A DNA stretch of 64,000 nt from CANKHA01 sp963731585 (GCA_963731585.1 CAVSWC010000013.1:372001-436000); one strand, 5' to 3'. Shown: positions 45,962-56,939, counted from the stretch's first letter. Notes: generated from the sequence alone by a model not told the origin. Numbers and translations are program-made.

Positions 45962-48900
45962 ATGGTCGAGCTTCTTCATCCAGCGCCCGATCTTCGCCTC
46001 GGCCATCGCCGTCATCATGGTGCTGGCCGGCGCGCATCTGCTATTTCCTGCTGCCGGTCTCGCAGTTTCCCGACATCACGCCGCCGCAGGTCGTGGTCAG
46101 CGCCAACTATCCGGGCGCCAGCGCGCAGGTCGTCGCCGACACGGTGACGACGCCGCTCGAGCAGCAGATCAACGGCGTGCCGGGCATGACCTACATGTCG
46201 TCGTCGAGCTCCAATGACGGCTCGTCGAACATCACCGTCACCTTCGACGTCGGCTATCCGCTCGAGCATCGCCGCGGTCGACGTGCAGAACCGCGTCTCG
46301 CAGGCGGCGTCCGTCGCTGCCCGCGCATCGTCAATCAGGCCGGCGTGACGATCAAGAAGCAGAACCCGAACTTCGTGCTGATCGTCAATCTCGACCTCGC
46401 CGGACGGCTCGGTCGATCCGGTCGCGCTCAGCAACTACGCCTATCTGCAGGTGCTCGATCCGCTCAAGCGCCTGCCCGGCGTCGGCGACGTGCAGATCTT
46501 CGGCGAGCGGCGCTATTCGATGCGCATCTGGCTCGATCCCGACAAGCTCGCCAATCTCGGCATCACCGCGGTCGACGTGCAGAACGCGATCGCCGAGCAG
46601 AACGTCCAGGTCGCGGCCGGCAAGATCGGCCAGTCGCCGGCGCCCGACGGCACCGCCTTCGAGATGCAGGTCAACGCCGTCGGCCGGCTGAGCGATCCCG
46701 CCGCAGTTCGGCGACATCGTCGTGCGCGCCGATCCGGCGACCGGCTCGGTCGTGCGGCTGCGCGACGTCGCGCGCATCGAGCTCGGCGCGCTGCAATACG
46801 CTTCGTCGGCGCTTCTTCGGCGAGCGATCCGACGGTCGTGCTCGCCGTCTTCCAGATGCCGGGCTCCAACGCGCTCGACCTGCAGCAGCCAGCGTCAAGG
46901 ACAAGATGGAGGAGCTGTCGAAGCGTTTCCCCAAGGGCATCGCCTACGCCATGCACTACGACACGACGCGCTTCGTCTCGGCCGCGATGCACGACGTGGT
47001 GATCGACGCTCGGTCGAGGCGCTGGTCCTCGTCGTCGCTCGTCGTCTTCATCTTCCTGCAGAGCTGGCGCACCACGCTCATCCCGATCGATCGCCATCCC
47101 GGTGTCGCTGATCGCGACGCTCGTCGGTCATGTATCTGCTCGGCTTCTCGCTCAACATGCTGAGCCTGCTCGGCATGGTGCTGGCGATCGGCCTCGTGGT
47201 CGACGACGCCATCGTCGTGGTCGAGAATGTCGAGCGCCAGCTGGAAGCCGGCCTGAAGCCGCTCGCCGCGGCGCGCAAGGCGATGACGGAGGTGACCGGC
47301 CCGATCATCGCCACCACCGCGGTGCTGATGGCGGTGTTCATTCCGGTCGCCTTCATTCCCGGCGTCGCCGGCCGTCTCTACAACCAGTTCGCGCTGACGG
47401 TCGCGATCTCGGTCGGCATCTCGGCCTTCAATTCGCTGACGCTCAGCCCGGCGCTCAGCGCCGCGTTCCTGCGCCACCGCGGCGAGCCGACATTTCCTGC
47501 CGTTCCGCTGGTTCAACACCGGCTTCGACTGGCTGTCGCACGCCTATGCCGGCAGCGTCCGCACGCTGATCCGCTTGCGCTGGGCGATGCTCGGCGCTGT
47601 TCGTCGTCGGCGCTCGGCGCGCACCTACTGCGTCTCGCAGCGCATCCCCTCGACCTTCCTGCCGGTCGAGGACCAGGGCTATTTCTTCGTCGTCATCCAG
47701 CTGCCCGACGGCGCCTCGCTGCGAGCGCACCGACGCGGTGGCGAAGCAGGTGCGCGACATCCTGCAGCGACACGCCCGGCGTCGAGATCGTCGGCTCGAT
47801 CAGCGGCTTCAACTTCCTGACCAACGCCGCCCAGTCGAACTCCGGCGGTCGAGTTCGCCATCCTGAAGCCATGGGACGAGCGCGGCCCGGACGCAGAGCG
47901 CGTCCGAGCATCGTCGACGACGGTGCGGCCGAAGCTGCTGCAGCATCCCCGACGCCATCGTGCTGAGCTTCGACCCGCCGTCGATCCCGGGCCTCGGCGC
48001 GACCGGCGGCTTCGAGTTCCAGGTCGAGGATCTGACCGGCCGCGGCAGCGCGGCGCTGAACGAGGCGACGCAGGCGGTGATCGCCGAGGCGCGCAAGCAG
48101 CCGGAGATCAACGCCGCAGCAGCTGTTCACGCACGTTCAGCACCTCGACGCCGCAGTTCAACTACGACCTCGACCGCAACAAGGCGAAGCTGCTCGGCCT
48201 CAACCTGCCGGACGTGTTCAACACGCTGCAGATCTATCTCGGCTCGCTCTACGTCAACGACTTCAACCTGTTCGGCCGCACCTTCCGCGTCACGCATGCA
48301 GGCCGACAAGGACGCGCGCGCCTCGGCCACCGACATCTCGCGCCTCTATGTGCGCAACACCGCCGGCGGCATGGTGCCGCTGAGCACGCTCGGCACGCTG
48401 CAAGCCGATCGTCGGCCCGGAGACCGTGCCGCACTACAACAACTACGCCGTCGGCGCTGATCAACGGCGCGCGCCGCGCCGGGCTACAGCTCCGGCCAGG
48501 CGGTCGCGGCGATGGAACGCGCGGCCGCGACGGCGCTGCCGCGCGACTTCAGCTTCGAATGGACCGGCATCACCTATCCAGGAGCTCAAGGCGGGATCGA
48601 TCGCGCACCGTCGTCTTCGGCCTCGCCATCGTCTTCGTGCTTCCTGATCCTGGCCGCCCAGTACGAGAGCTGGTCGATGCCGTTCATGGTGCTGCTCGCG
48701 GTGCCGCTCGCGCTGTTCGGCGCGCTGCTGGCGCTGTGGCTGCGCGGCATGCAGATCGACGTCTATTCGCAGATCGGCTTCGTGATGCTGATCGGCCTTG
48801 CGGCCAAGAACGCGATCCTGATCGTCGAGTTCGCCAAGCGGCGGCGCGAGGAAGGCCTCGAGATCGTCGAGGCCGCGATGGAAGCCGGCGCGGCTGCGGC

Positions 48901-49159
48901 TGCGGCCGATCCTGATGACCGCCTTCGCCTTCATCCTCGGCGTCGTGCCGCTGATGATCGCGACCGGCGCCGGCGCGGCGAGCCGGCAGTCGATCGGCAC
49001 CACCGTGTTCGGCGGCATGCTGGCCGCCACCGATGCTGACGCTGATCTTCGTGCCGGTCTTCTACGCCGTGATCGAGAACTGGCGGGAGCGCCGTATCGA
49101 GCGGCGCCGTCCCGATCCCGGCGCCATCGGCGGAGCAAGCCGTGCAGCCGGCGGAATAG
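45962..49159 (+). pseudogene. HAE1-type RND efflux permease, shattered by indels
   Basis: Full length (about 1040 residues when frames are joined). ATG 45962 opens MVE-FFIQRPIFASAIAVIM, then PVSQFPDITPPQVVVSANYP, GASAQVVADTVTTPLEQQIN, MLSLLGMVLAIGLVVDDAIV (helix 4 with the proton-relay Asp pair), VENVERQLEAG, TGPIIATTAVLMAVFIPVAF, VEDQGYFFVVIQLPDG, AQYESWSMPFMVLLAVPLAL, MLIGLAAKNAILIVEFAKRR and ATGAGAASRQSIGTTVFGGM. RND pumps export drugs, solvents or metabolites with an adaptor and an outer-membrane channel. At least 25-30 one-base indels, mostly +1, occur, for example near 45971, 46035, 46264, 46312, 46326, 46393, 46702, 46887, 47010, 47035, 47129 and 47491. Between them no stop or substitution of a key residue is seen. 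The adaptor follows 17 bases later. Confidence 0.85.
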
Positions 49160-49176
49160 GATTGGAGAATTGCGTC

Positions 49177-50336
49177 ATGCGCAGTTGGAAAATCGGTCTT
49201 GGCAGCCACCGTCGCGATCGCCGCGGTCGTCGCCGGCCGTCGTCATTCCTCGCCATGACGCAGTGCGGCTGATCGGCGACACGGCGGGCGCGGCAACGCC
49301 AGCCGCCGCCGACCGCACGGCCATGCCGGTGCCGGTGGCCGACGATCGTCAAGAAGACGATCCCGATCTATCTCGAGTATTCGGCGCGCACCGAGGCGAT
49401 CCGCAACGTCACGCTGCAGGCCAAGGTCGTCGGGCTATCTCCAGGAGCAGCACGTCGCCCGACGGCACCGATGTCAAGGCAGGGCGACCTTCTCTACAGG
49501 ATCGATCCGCGCGACTATCAGGCCGCGCTCGACCAGGCCAAGGCGCAGGTGCAGCGCGACGAGGCCGCGCTCGACTATGCGCGCGCGCAATCTCGACCGC
49601 GGCAACGAGCTCGCCAAGAGCGGCTATCTCGCCAAGGACACCTTCGACCAGCGCACCAGCGCCGTCGCGCCAGGCCGAGGCGGCGCTGGCGATGACCGAG
49701 GCGGCGGTGCGCACGGCCGAGCTCAATCTCGAGCTACACGGAGATCCGCGCGCCCTTCGCCGGCCGGCTCGGCCGCAACCAGGCGCCGGTCGGCACGCTG
49801 ATCAGCGCCGCCGGCACGCCGCTCAACACGCTGGTGCAGCTCGACCCGATCTATGTCACCTTCAATCCGAGCGAGACGGATCTTGCCGAGATCCAGAAGG
49901 CGCGCGCCGCGGGCAAGGTCGAGGCCGAGGTGCTGCTGCCCGGCGAGACGCAACCGCGCGCACAACGGCGAGCTGACCTTCCTCGACAATGCGGTCGACC
50001 GCTCGACCGGCACGATCGTCGCGCGCGCGACGATCGACAATGCGCGATCTCGACGCTGCTGCCCGGCCAGTATGTCCGCGTCCGGCTGCACATCCGGAGC
50101 AGCCCGACGCGCTGATGGTGCCGCAGGCCGCCTCGGCTCGAGCCAGCTCGGCAAATATCGTCTATGTCGTCGGCAAGGACAACAAGGCCGAGCAGCGCCT
50201 CGTCTCGCTCGGCGCCGACCGAGGGCGACCTCGTCGTGGTGCGCGAGCGGCGTCTGCGGAGGGCGACCAGGTCATCACCGGCAATCTGCAGAAGATCGGC
50301 CCGGGCGCGCCGGTGCAGCCGCTGCCCGGACAATAG
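49177..50336 (+). pseudogene. RND periplasmic adaptor (MFP), shattered by indels
   Basis: ATG 49177 (TTGGAGAA upstream) begins a signal peptide, SVLAATVAIAAVVAG after one indel. The joined frames give TIPIYLEYSARTEAIRNVTL, AKVVGYLQEQHVPDGTDVKQ, GDLLYRIDPRDYQAALDQAK, GYLAKDTFDQRTSAV, IRAPFAGRLGRNQAPVGTLI, VQLDPIYVTFNPSETDLAEI and LLPGQYVRVRLHI, the standard order of barrel-sandwich, hairpin and beta-barrel domains. It ends KIGPGAPVQPLPGQ at 50336, about 385 residues. At least a dozen one-base indels occur. No outer-membrane channel gene follows, so the pump would use a shared TolC-like channel. Confidence 0.85.
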
Positions 50337-50382
50337 ATTTACTGGCCGGATTCGCCCCTTCCGTCCAGCTCTGAACGCGCCG

Positions 50383-50742
50383 TTACTCTTGCGAGTGCGG
50401 CGCGTTTATCTTTGATATCCCCCCGGTGCTGGCAGGATGCTCTTGGAACGGGGGCGCCCCATCAAGGTCAATCGCGGCGCGCAATAACGCGCGAAACTTC
50501 CTGTCGCGCTTGATATGCCATTCGAGACTCATGGCTTCATTGCGGGTCGTGCAGTTCTCGGAATAGAGCAGACGCCATTGTCTTCCCCGGGTCGATTTGG
50601 CGCCGGATCCGGAATTGTGCCGCCGAAGACGCTTTTCCAAATCGGTGGTCCAGCCGACATAGGTCCGGCGATCATCGTTGCGCCGGCTCCCCAGCACGTA
50701 GACGCAAACATTCTTTTGCTGAATTATGGGCTGCTTCGCCAT
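50383..50742 (-). CDS. GIY-YIG nuclease-family protein
   Basis: A 119-residue protein with a single GIY-YIG domain: VCVYVLGSRRNDDRRTYVGW gives the family's Y-x-Y-V/Y-V-G pattern, LEKRLRRHNSGSGAKSTRGR has the Arg, and RNEAMSLEWHIKRDRKFRAL carries the metal-binding Glu. It is the short UPF0213-like type. Members are homing-endonuclease relatives found in many chromosomes without mobile context; role unclear. It is convergent to the adaptor gene with a 46-base gap. The frame is clean, in contrast to the RND genes only 50 bases away. Confidence 0.88.
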   Translation of the reverse strand: MAKQPIIQQKNVCVYVLGSRRNDDRRTYVGWTTDLEKRLRRHNSGSGAKSTRGRQWRLLYSENCTTRNEAMSLEWHIKRDRKFRALLRAAIDLDGAPPFQEHPASTGGISKINAPHSQE

Positions 50743-50903
50743 GGTCCGCCCTTTGCGATACTCGCGAGTATGGAGTGAAAAGCCTTACTCGCGGGTAACC
50801 GGAACCGGCAAACTCAAGTCCTGACAGGATCGAAAACCCGCCCGTGCGGCCAAGGCGTCCAAGATCGCGGAGCCCAATGAGCGTGGCAATGGGGTAAGCC
50901 GGG

Positions 50904-50938
50904 GACGCGAAGCCGGCCAAATCGGCTTCGCGTCTTTT
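50904..50938 (+). terminator. strong hairpin with T-run, orphan
   Basis: GACGCGAAGCCG (50904-50915) and CGGCTTCGCGTC (50923-50934) are perfectly complementary over a 7-base loop and followed by TTTT on the plus strand. No plus-strand gene precedes it for more than 550 bases (the adaptor gene ends at 50336), so it may terminate a small RNA from the 50745-50900 gap or long read-through from the RND operon. Confidence 0.55.
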
Positions 50939-50946
50939 GGCCAGTG

Positions 50947-51204
50947 CTAGCAGGAAATCGCAGTAGCTTCGCCGCCAGCTGGTCCGGAAACTTTGCAATC
51001 CATTCCGACTTTCAGCATTTCCCGAGTGCCCGCTGCCCCTTTGATCGTGACTTTCGTGCGCTTGCCCGAAACCTCATATTTCTTGCCGCCGACCGTAATT
51101 TTTTCGCGGCCATCCCAGGCAGTAACCTTGTCCGCGAGCGCAGGCCCGATCGCTACAGTTGTTACGAAGGCAACTGCGGCGAGGGCGAGTATTGTCTTGT
51201 TCAC
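50947..51204 (-). CDS. small periplasmic protein, unknown
   Basis: An 85-residue protein: signal peptide (TILALAAVAFVTTVAIGPALA) and a mature part of about 60 residues (VTAWDGREKITVGGKKYEVS, then KRTKVTIKGAAGTREMLKVG) with two cysteines near the end (DCKVSG and ISC), probably a disulfide. GTG 51204 has GGAGGAAACC directly upstream; the open frame to 51363 lacks any start of this quality. Several Rhizobiales carry similar short proteins; no function known. Confidence 0.65.
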   Translation of the reverse strand: MNKTILALAAVAFVTTVAIGPALADKVTAWDGREKITVGGKKYEVSGKRTKVTIKGAAGTREMLKVGMDCKVSGPAGGEATAISC

Positions 51205-51475
51205 GGTTTCCTCCATCTTTTGTTTTTGCCGATATTTCGACGCTATCATTATACCTAAGGTTAAAAGGCCGACAATGGGCAGTGCGTGGGGTGCACCCGT
51301 TGAATGGCTACGAATGCCGCAGAGTTTGCAAAACTGCCTGCATTTTGGCCCTGATGGCCCCAAAGCAGAGGCCGGTCCACCGAAACGTTTGAAAGCCTGA
51401 TTTATAGCGGACGTGAGGCGTCAGGACGGACGCCATGAATGCAGCGATCCGTCCCACGGGGGGAGGCTGGATTGG

Positions 51476-51718
51476 CTAGGCAGCGGCGCGGAGCTCAGCG
51501 ACTTCAATTATTGGGACAGAGAACAGTCTGCTCCCAGCAGCGTCCCTGACTTGGATTTCCGCATCCTGCCACTTCTCGAAATCCGTGCAGTTCAAATCCA
51601 GGCTTATTAGCTGCGCATGCTCATGCGCAGCCTCGGGATCGCGAAAGTATCGACCATGAAAATCAATCGACCGGTCGGCTGGTCCTATCAGATCAAAAAA
51701 CAACCGCGTCATCGGCAT
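51476..51718 (-). CDS. DUF6894-like small protein
   Basis: An 80-residue alpha/beta protein: TRLFFDLIGPADRSIDFHGR, YFRDPEAAHEHAQLISLDLN and EIQVRDAAGSRLFSVPIIEV correspond to the beta-helix-beta-beta pattern of DUF6894 (R/Y-FFD start and VRD-x-G near the end). ATG 51718 is preceded by AGGAGCGAGGACCA. Function unknown; such genes are very common in Bradyrhizobium and Methylobacterium relatives. Confidence 0.72.
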   Translation of the reverse strand: MPMTRLFFDLIGPADRSIDFHGRYFRDPEAAHEHAQLISLDLNCTDFEKWQDAEIQVRDAAGSRLFSVPIIEVAELRAAA

Positions 51719-51955
51719 TGGTCCTCGCTCCTGGGTCAGAGGAGGGTACGGTGGTCCGCTTGAGTAACGATGAATTTTTGTCTCGGATTTGAGACAAAGA
51801 GACGCCAAATTGTGCGTTGGATGCACAAAACCGGCTGGAGCGCTGCGTGAAAAGTCCGGCTGGCCCTGGGCTTCTGACCGCCCGCACTGTCGCTTTGGAG
51901 TGCTCGCCGATAGTTCGCCGCAAAACACCGCGTGGCTTCAACGCTTGCGACAGCG

Positions 51956-53428
51956 TCATGCTGGCGATCGATGCGAGCCCGGTTTGAGCATCAGGCGGCC
52001 AGCGACATTCACCAGGCGAAGCCACAGCCTGAAGCGTGGACGGTCGGGAGCTAGCGACGCAGCGGCTTGCGCCGTTTTGCGAGCCTCTGCCAGATGGCCC
52101 CGCAGCAGGTGAGCCTGGCTTAACCGATACTGAGCGGCGGCATTTGCAGGATTGCGCCGCACCACTTCACGATACTGATCTTCTGCCTTGCGCGGGCTTT
52201 TCCAGATCGCGAACCGGTTCTTGTGCGCCGATGTGTTAGCTTTCATGTGCTGGATCGCGAGCGCCACGGCGTGCAGAAAACAACCCAGGCTTCGGACGGC
52301 GGCTTGATCGAATTGTGGGGAGATCGGCTGCCCGCCTTCCGCAACAGCGAAAGTTCCGTGCTGGTAGACGTCCCGCAGCCATCCGAGTTCCGCGGGGAGG
52401 GGCGGGCGTTGCACTTCAGGCGGATATTGTTTTTTCTCCAGCTTTTGGAGCTCGGACGCCATGCCGGCCAACACGCTCTTAATTGAGTTTATGGTGGATT
52501 GGCCCCAGCGCGGAACGGAAGCGGGCTTCGGATCGGCGCGGCCAAAAACTTGTTCGCCAATTATCTGGTTCAGCCATTTGATGTCTGCCGAGATCTCGGG
52601 CTCGTGTTTAAGATATTGCTGCGGATCAATCGCAAATCTCTCCCCCTTGATCCCGACGATATACATGTGAAATCCGAATGCCCGCGCGCGGTTGGCGCGA
52701 CGATTGATCAAGACCGGAACCGCCGCGTTCGCTTCGCTAAGGATCACGGCGGCTTCGTGTGACATCGATTGGTTTGCCTGCTCCACATTCAGGCTTTCCG
52801 CCAAACGCGGGGGTTCGCCGATCGCCGCCAGGAAATCGGAGATCAGGTCGCCGCCTATAAAACGGCGACGGTCGAAAATGCGGATGTCCACATTCTCGCG
52901 GCCGAATGCGCCAATGTATGTCTGCAGCTTGTTGCGATATTTCGGCAAGGGCAGTCGCCTGCGCGGACTATCCAAGGTGGAGCCGCTTTTCAGCCGCTGC
53001 AAAAATGCGCTGTTGGCGTATTCATAGTGATCGCGCACATAGACGATAATGCGGTAGCTGGCGGGATACGGGGCGAGCATCGCCTTCAGCCGCTCGATCT
53101 CGGCTGCGGAAAGGTCGGAAAGCCCTTCCCCGGAGATCACCATCTTTCCGGAAACGTTTTGCTCCAACGCCTTTTTTATCAGGAAGCTAATCGAGGAGTT
53201 GAATGAAGCGGTTTTCTCTGGCGTTTCGAGATGCCGCCGAATGTTCCGAGGGGTGTGGTGTGGATCGTCGCGGAGCAGTGACATCAAGGCAGGGCCATGG
53301 TTTGGACCGCCGGGCAGCGAATTGATGCCGTGCGCCAGAAGGATGGCGCGGTTGTCGGACAGGGCATACTGTATCGACTTGGTTCCCGTCTTGTGCACCC
53401 CGATGTGGATGTAGAATTTCGCTCGCAT
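51956..53428 (-). CDS. sulfotransferase-like protein with C-terminal TPR region
   Basis: A 490-residue protein. KFYIHIGVHKTGTKSIQYAL near the N-terminus is a P-loop like that of sulfotransferases (PAPS 5'-phosphosulfate loop), and IIVYVRDHYEYANSAFLQRL resembles the 3'-phosphate-binding R-D/P segment. The middle is unique. The last 70 residues (AEDQYREVVRRNPANAAAQY, RLSQAHLLRGHLAEARKTAQ) are tetratricopeptide repeats. Sulfation of a glycan or capsule is possible but not shown. Start ATG 53428 puts the P-loop at the very beginning; ATG 53473 is an alternative and neither has a good ribosome-binding site. A tRNA gene lies upstream. Confidence 0.68.
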   Translation of the reverse strand: MRAKFYIHIGVHKTGTKSIQYALSDNRAILLAHGINSLPGGPNHGPALMSLLRDDPHHTPRNIRRHLETPEKTASFNSSISFLIKKALEQNVSGKMVISGEGLSDLSAAEIERLKAMLAPYPASYRIIVYVRDHYEYANSAFLQRLKSGSTLDSPRRRLPLPKYRNKLQTYIGAFGRENVDIRIFDRRRFIGGDLISDFLAAIGEPPRLAESLNVEQANQSMSHEAAVILSEANAAVPVLINRRANRARAFGFHMYIVGIKGERFAIDPQQYLKHEPEISADIKWLNQIIGEQVFGRADPKPASVPRWGQSTINSIKSVLAGMASELQKLEKKQYPPEVQRPPLPAELGWLRDVYQHGTFAVAEGGQPISPQFDQAAVRSLGCFLHAVALAIQHMKANTSAHKNRFAIWKSPRKAEDQYREVVRRNPANAAAQYRLSQAHLLRGHLAEARKTAQAAASLAPDRPRFRLWLRLVNVAGRLMLKPGSHRSPA

Positions 53429-53551
53429 TCTGCCGAGATTTTTGGCCCCCCAATAATAACCGGATCGTGTCATAGCTTGCAGATCCTACCAGGAATTCAG
53501 GTCGAGCTCGCCCCGCCTCCGTGTTTCAGCATCAACTGTTTGGGGTTTTAT

Positions 53552-53627
<76 letters not shown>

Positions 53628-53975
53628 CGACACCAATAAGGCTGGATAAGCCGTTATCTAGGACACTCGGCGGCAAATGCCAAGCGCAATAACGCGGCCC
53701 CGAAAATTGACCTGCGAATGTGCAATGCGCTGCAATTCTGTTGGAAAAGTTGGCCGCCAGGCGGCCAATCCGCGCGTCGTTCGCCCGTGCCCGCTCCGCG
53801 TCTAGGAAACATCATTGTTCTCAGGGAAAGGGATGGCCCGCCGTCCGGCCCTTCATTACTGTCTGTCGAAAGTACGCAATTCAGGGCCAAGCGCTGGGGT
53901 CTGCATATCGAATCCGGGCTCCGTGCTGCGCACGATCCCAAAATGACGATCGGTACGAGAAAAAAGGCGGGAGAA

Positions 53976-55640
53976 ATGGCCGGTAAATTGCTGGTGGTGA
54001 AGGGTGGAACGCTGATCGACGGTACCGGCCGGCCGCCGGTTGAAAATGCGGTCGTCATTATCGAAGGGGGCAGGTTCAAGGCGGTCGGAAGCAGGGCCAG
54101 GTGGCCGTCCCGGAACAGGCCGAAGTCATCGACGCGCGCGGCCTGACGGTCCTGCCGGGTTTCATCGACGGCCACGCCCATCTCGAGGATTTCCACGGCG
54201 AGCTTTACCTGCATCTCGGCATCACCACCTGCGCCACCATCCAGATTTTCCAGGACGGTCCCTGGACCCTGGCGCAGAAACGCGGGACGGAGCTGGGCAA
54301 GATCCGCGGTCCGCGCATTTGGATGTCGGGCCGCGCCATCGGCGGCACCCGCGTAATGACCGACGCGCCGGACGGCCGCACCGACCGCGGCAACATCATC
54401 GTCACGACGCCGGAGGAAGCGCGCGCCGCGGTACGCACGGAAAAAGGAGCTCGGCTGCGACATCATCAAGCTCAACGAGTTTCTGCCGCTCGATCTGGTC
54501 AAAGTCGTGGTCGAGGAGGCGCATGGCCTCGGCACTGCCGGTCACCGTCGCACAGCATGGATTGCATCGGCTCGGCCAAGGCCGGCGTCGACGCGATCGA
54601 GCATATCTGGGCGGTGGGAACGAGCTCGATCCTCTATCCGCCGTGCGCGCGAGCAGCTGCACATCGATCGGCTCGGCGGCTTGATCGATCAGGAAATCGC
54701 CAATTCCTATTACCAGACGGAAAATTTCGGCCCGATCATCGACGCCATGGTGGAGCACGGCGTGGCCTGGACGCCGACGATCGCCAAGTGGCTGCGTCCG
54801 CTGTCGCCGAGCGCCGAGCGCTTTCGCGCGCGCGAAGATGAAATCCTCGACGATCCGAAGGCCGCTCTTCCCGGGGCGGTGCGCGCGGTGACCTACAATG
54901 CCTATGACAAGCTGTTCAAGCGTTACAACAAGGAACAGCTCGAGCGCGCGAAGATCGGCTACGACAAGGCCAACGAATTCATCCGGCGCTTCGTCGAAGC
55001 CGGCGGCATCCTGAAGGAAGGCTCCGATCCGCCGCGCGGCATGGCGGCGCTGCTGATGCACGAGGCGCTGACTATGGACGTCGAGGCTGGCGTGCCGCCG
55101 ATGACGGTTATCCAGGCGGCGACGCTGAACGTCGCCAAGACCTTCAAGAAGGACAAGGACTACGGCAGCGTCGAGCCCGGCAAGGTGGCGGACTTATCGA
55201 TCGTCGAGGGCGATCCGCTGAAGGACATGTGGTGCACGCAGAATGTGAAGATGGTGGTGAAGGACGGCCAGAAGATCGATATCGCCTTCAGCGGCTACAA
55301 GAACCCCATTCCGGCTTTCTACGCCTACCAGACGATACCGATGGATCTCGACATCGAACCGAAATCAGCGACGCAAGGGTCCGGCCCGATCACGCTGAAG
55401 GTGCGCGGGGAGGGTATCTGGCCCTTCCATCGCGTCATGCTGAAGCGGGAGTTCGGCAGCATCTTCAACTTCAACGCCATCGAGCTGCCGACCCGCTACG
55501 TCTCCAAGCATGAGCTGGAAGCTGACATCGCGCCCGAGCAGATCACCGAGGCGGGCACTTACACCATCACCGTGAAAGCCGAAGGCGAAATGCTCCCCGA
55601 GTCGCACCGGGCGCACCTTATCGTGGGCTTCAGAGCGTAA
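53976..55640 (+). pseudogene. amidohydrolase-family protein (several frameshifts)
   Basis: From ATG 53976 (GGGAGAA upstream) the chain starts LLVVKGGTLIDGTGRPPVEN. A one-base loss near 54090 shifts to VAVPEQAEVIDARGLTVLPG and FIDGHAHLEDFHGELYLHLG, the metal-binding HxH motif. Further +1 indels lie near 54440 (AAAAA run), 54550 and 54645. After 54690 the frame is clean to 55640: IDQEIANSYYQTENFGPIID, AGGILKEGSDPPRGMAALLM, VIQAATLNVAKTFKKDKDYG and SVEPGKVADLSIVEGDPLKD, the typical Gly-Asp/Lys-Val-Ala-Asp C-terminus of the amidohydrolase superfamily. An extra 120-residue C-terminal beta domain follows. Joined length is about 550. The substrate (amide, lactone or imidazolone type) is unknown. Confidence 0.75.
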
Positions 55641-55657
55641 CAGACTTATCCAAAGCG

Positions 55658-56810
55658 TCACGGCGGGGCAAGGCGGGAAACCTCGCCGCTGCCCTGCACG
55701 ACATAGTACTTGCCGTTGAAGCCCTGGCCGAAGCTGGTCACAAGCGGAATCGAGACCTCGGCCTCCTTGTCGTCGATCGCCTGCTGCGTTGTCACATTGG
55801 GCCGGAAGCTGCGCAGTTCGCCAACGCAACGGTCCGCATAGATGTAGCGGCCGTTCAATTCCGTCAGGTTTGAATTGCGGACCACATATCCGCCGATCAC
55901 GGCTTGGCAGCCCGCGCCGTGCGGATAGGTGTGCATGGGAGGCGTGGCTGGGTCGCGGCCCGGCCGGTTGGGGTCGAACAGGGCGGTGCCTTCAAATTGC
56001 GGCCAGCCGAAATTCGCGCCGCGGGCATCCTCGAGGCGCAGGAAATTGATCTCTTCCTGAGCCTGCTGTCCGACGTCGGCGATGATGATGCGCATCCCGT
56101 CAAAGGCAAAGCGCCACGGGTTGCGCAGTCCGTAGGCAAAGATTTCGTCGCGCCCGGGCACACCGACATAAGGATTGTCGGGCGGAATGCTGTAGGGTTT
56201 GCCATTTGCAGCGAGGGGATCGATGCGCAAAATCTTGCCGAGCAGGCTGCTCAAGCGCCGCGCGCTCTCCCCGCGCGGATCGACCGCGCCGCCGTCTCCC
56301 GTTGACCAGTAGAGATAGCCGTCGCGACCGAAGTTCAGCTGTCCGCCGTAATGATTTTCCGCGCCGGGATGCGGGATCGTGGTGAGGATCCGGCGCGTGC
56401 CGCGCTCGGCGCGCAGCGGATTGCTCACGGTGCGCCGGAATTCGTTCAGTTCGATGGCGCCATTGACGTTGGAGAAGGCAACATAGAAGCGGCCGCTCTG
56501 CTGATAGTCCGGCGGGAAAGCGACCGAGAACAAGCCCTGCTCATTTCCGCCCTCGGGCGGCCCGCGCACAAGATCAGTGATATTGAGAAAAGGCTGATCG
56601 AGTTTGACTTCATTTTGCAGCAGCATGATGCGGCCGGCCTGCTCCACGACAAAGAGCAGGTTGGGGCGGCCCGGCGCTACGGTGACGTAAACCGGTGTTT
56701 CAAATTCACCTAAAAGAACGAGAACTCGCCGCCGGGGCGGCGCGCACAGGCGCGGCCGCCACCGAAATGGCAAAGGCCACAGAAAGAGCAAGCAAATTGC
56801 CGCGGTGCAT
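55658..56810 (-). pseudogene. PQQ/GDH-like sugar-dehydrogenase beta-propeller (frameshift in leader)
   Basis: The main frame to 55658 encodes a six-bladed glucose/sorbosone-dehydrogenase-type propeller: LGEFETPVYVTVAPGRPN, FLNITDLVRGPPEGGNEQGL, AENHYGGQLNFGRDGYLYWS, TGDGGAVDPRGESAR, IFAYGLRNPWRFAFDGMRII and DRCVGELRSFRPNVTTQQ. Upstream, ATG 56810 with GAAGGGAT before it opens a perfect signal peptide (LLALSVAFAISVAAAPVRAA) in another frame; one extra T in the TTTT run near 56712 separates it from the propeller. Joined length is about 383. Such proteins oxidise sugars or aldoses, many with PQQ; the cofactor is not proven here. A longer direct read from 56926 gives a worse leader. Confidence 0.78.
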
Positions 56811-56939
56811 AGCATCGATCCCTTCATTGGAATCGCCGGGAAGGCGCGTTTGCCTTCCCTTACCCCGGCAACGTTAATTATTCCGGCGTGTTCCCAGGGC
56901 GATTCGGCTTTCCGGCAATCGTGCACCGCAAGGCGGATT

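Noticed and set aside
44876..50336. The indels of the RND region all seem to lie between codons, as if non-random
   Set aside because: When the true sequence is unknown, a one-base insertion in a codon can always be drawn at the codon edge, so the pattern is an artefact of how I restored the frame.
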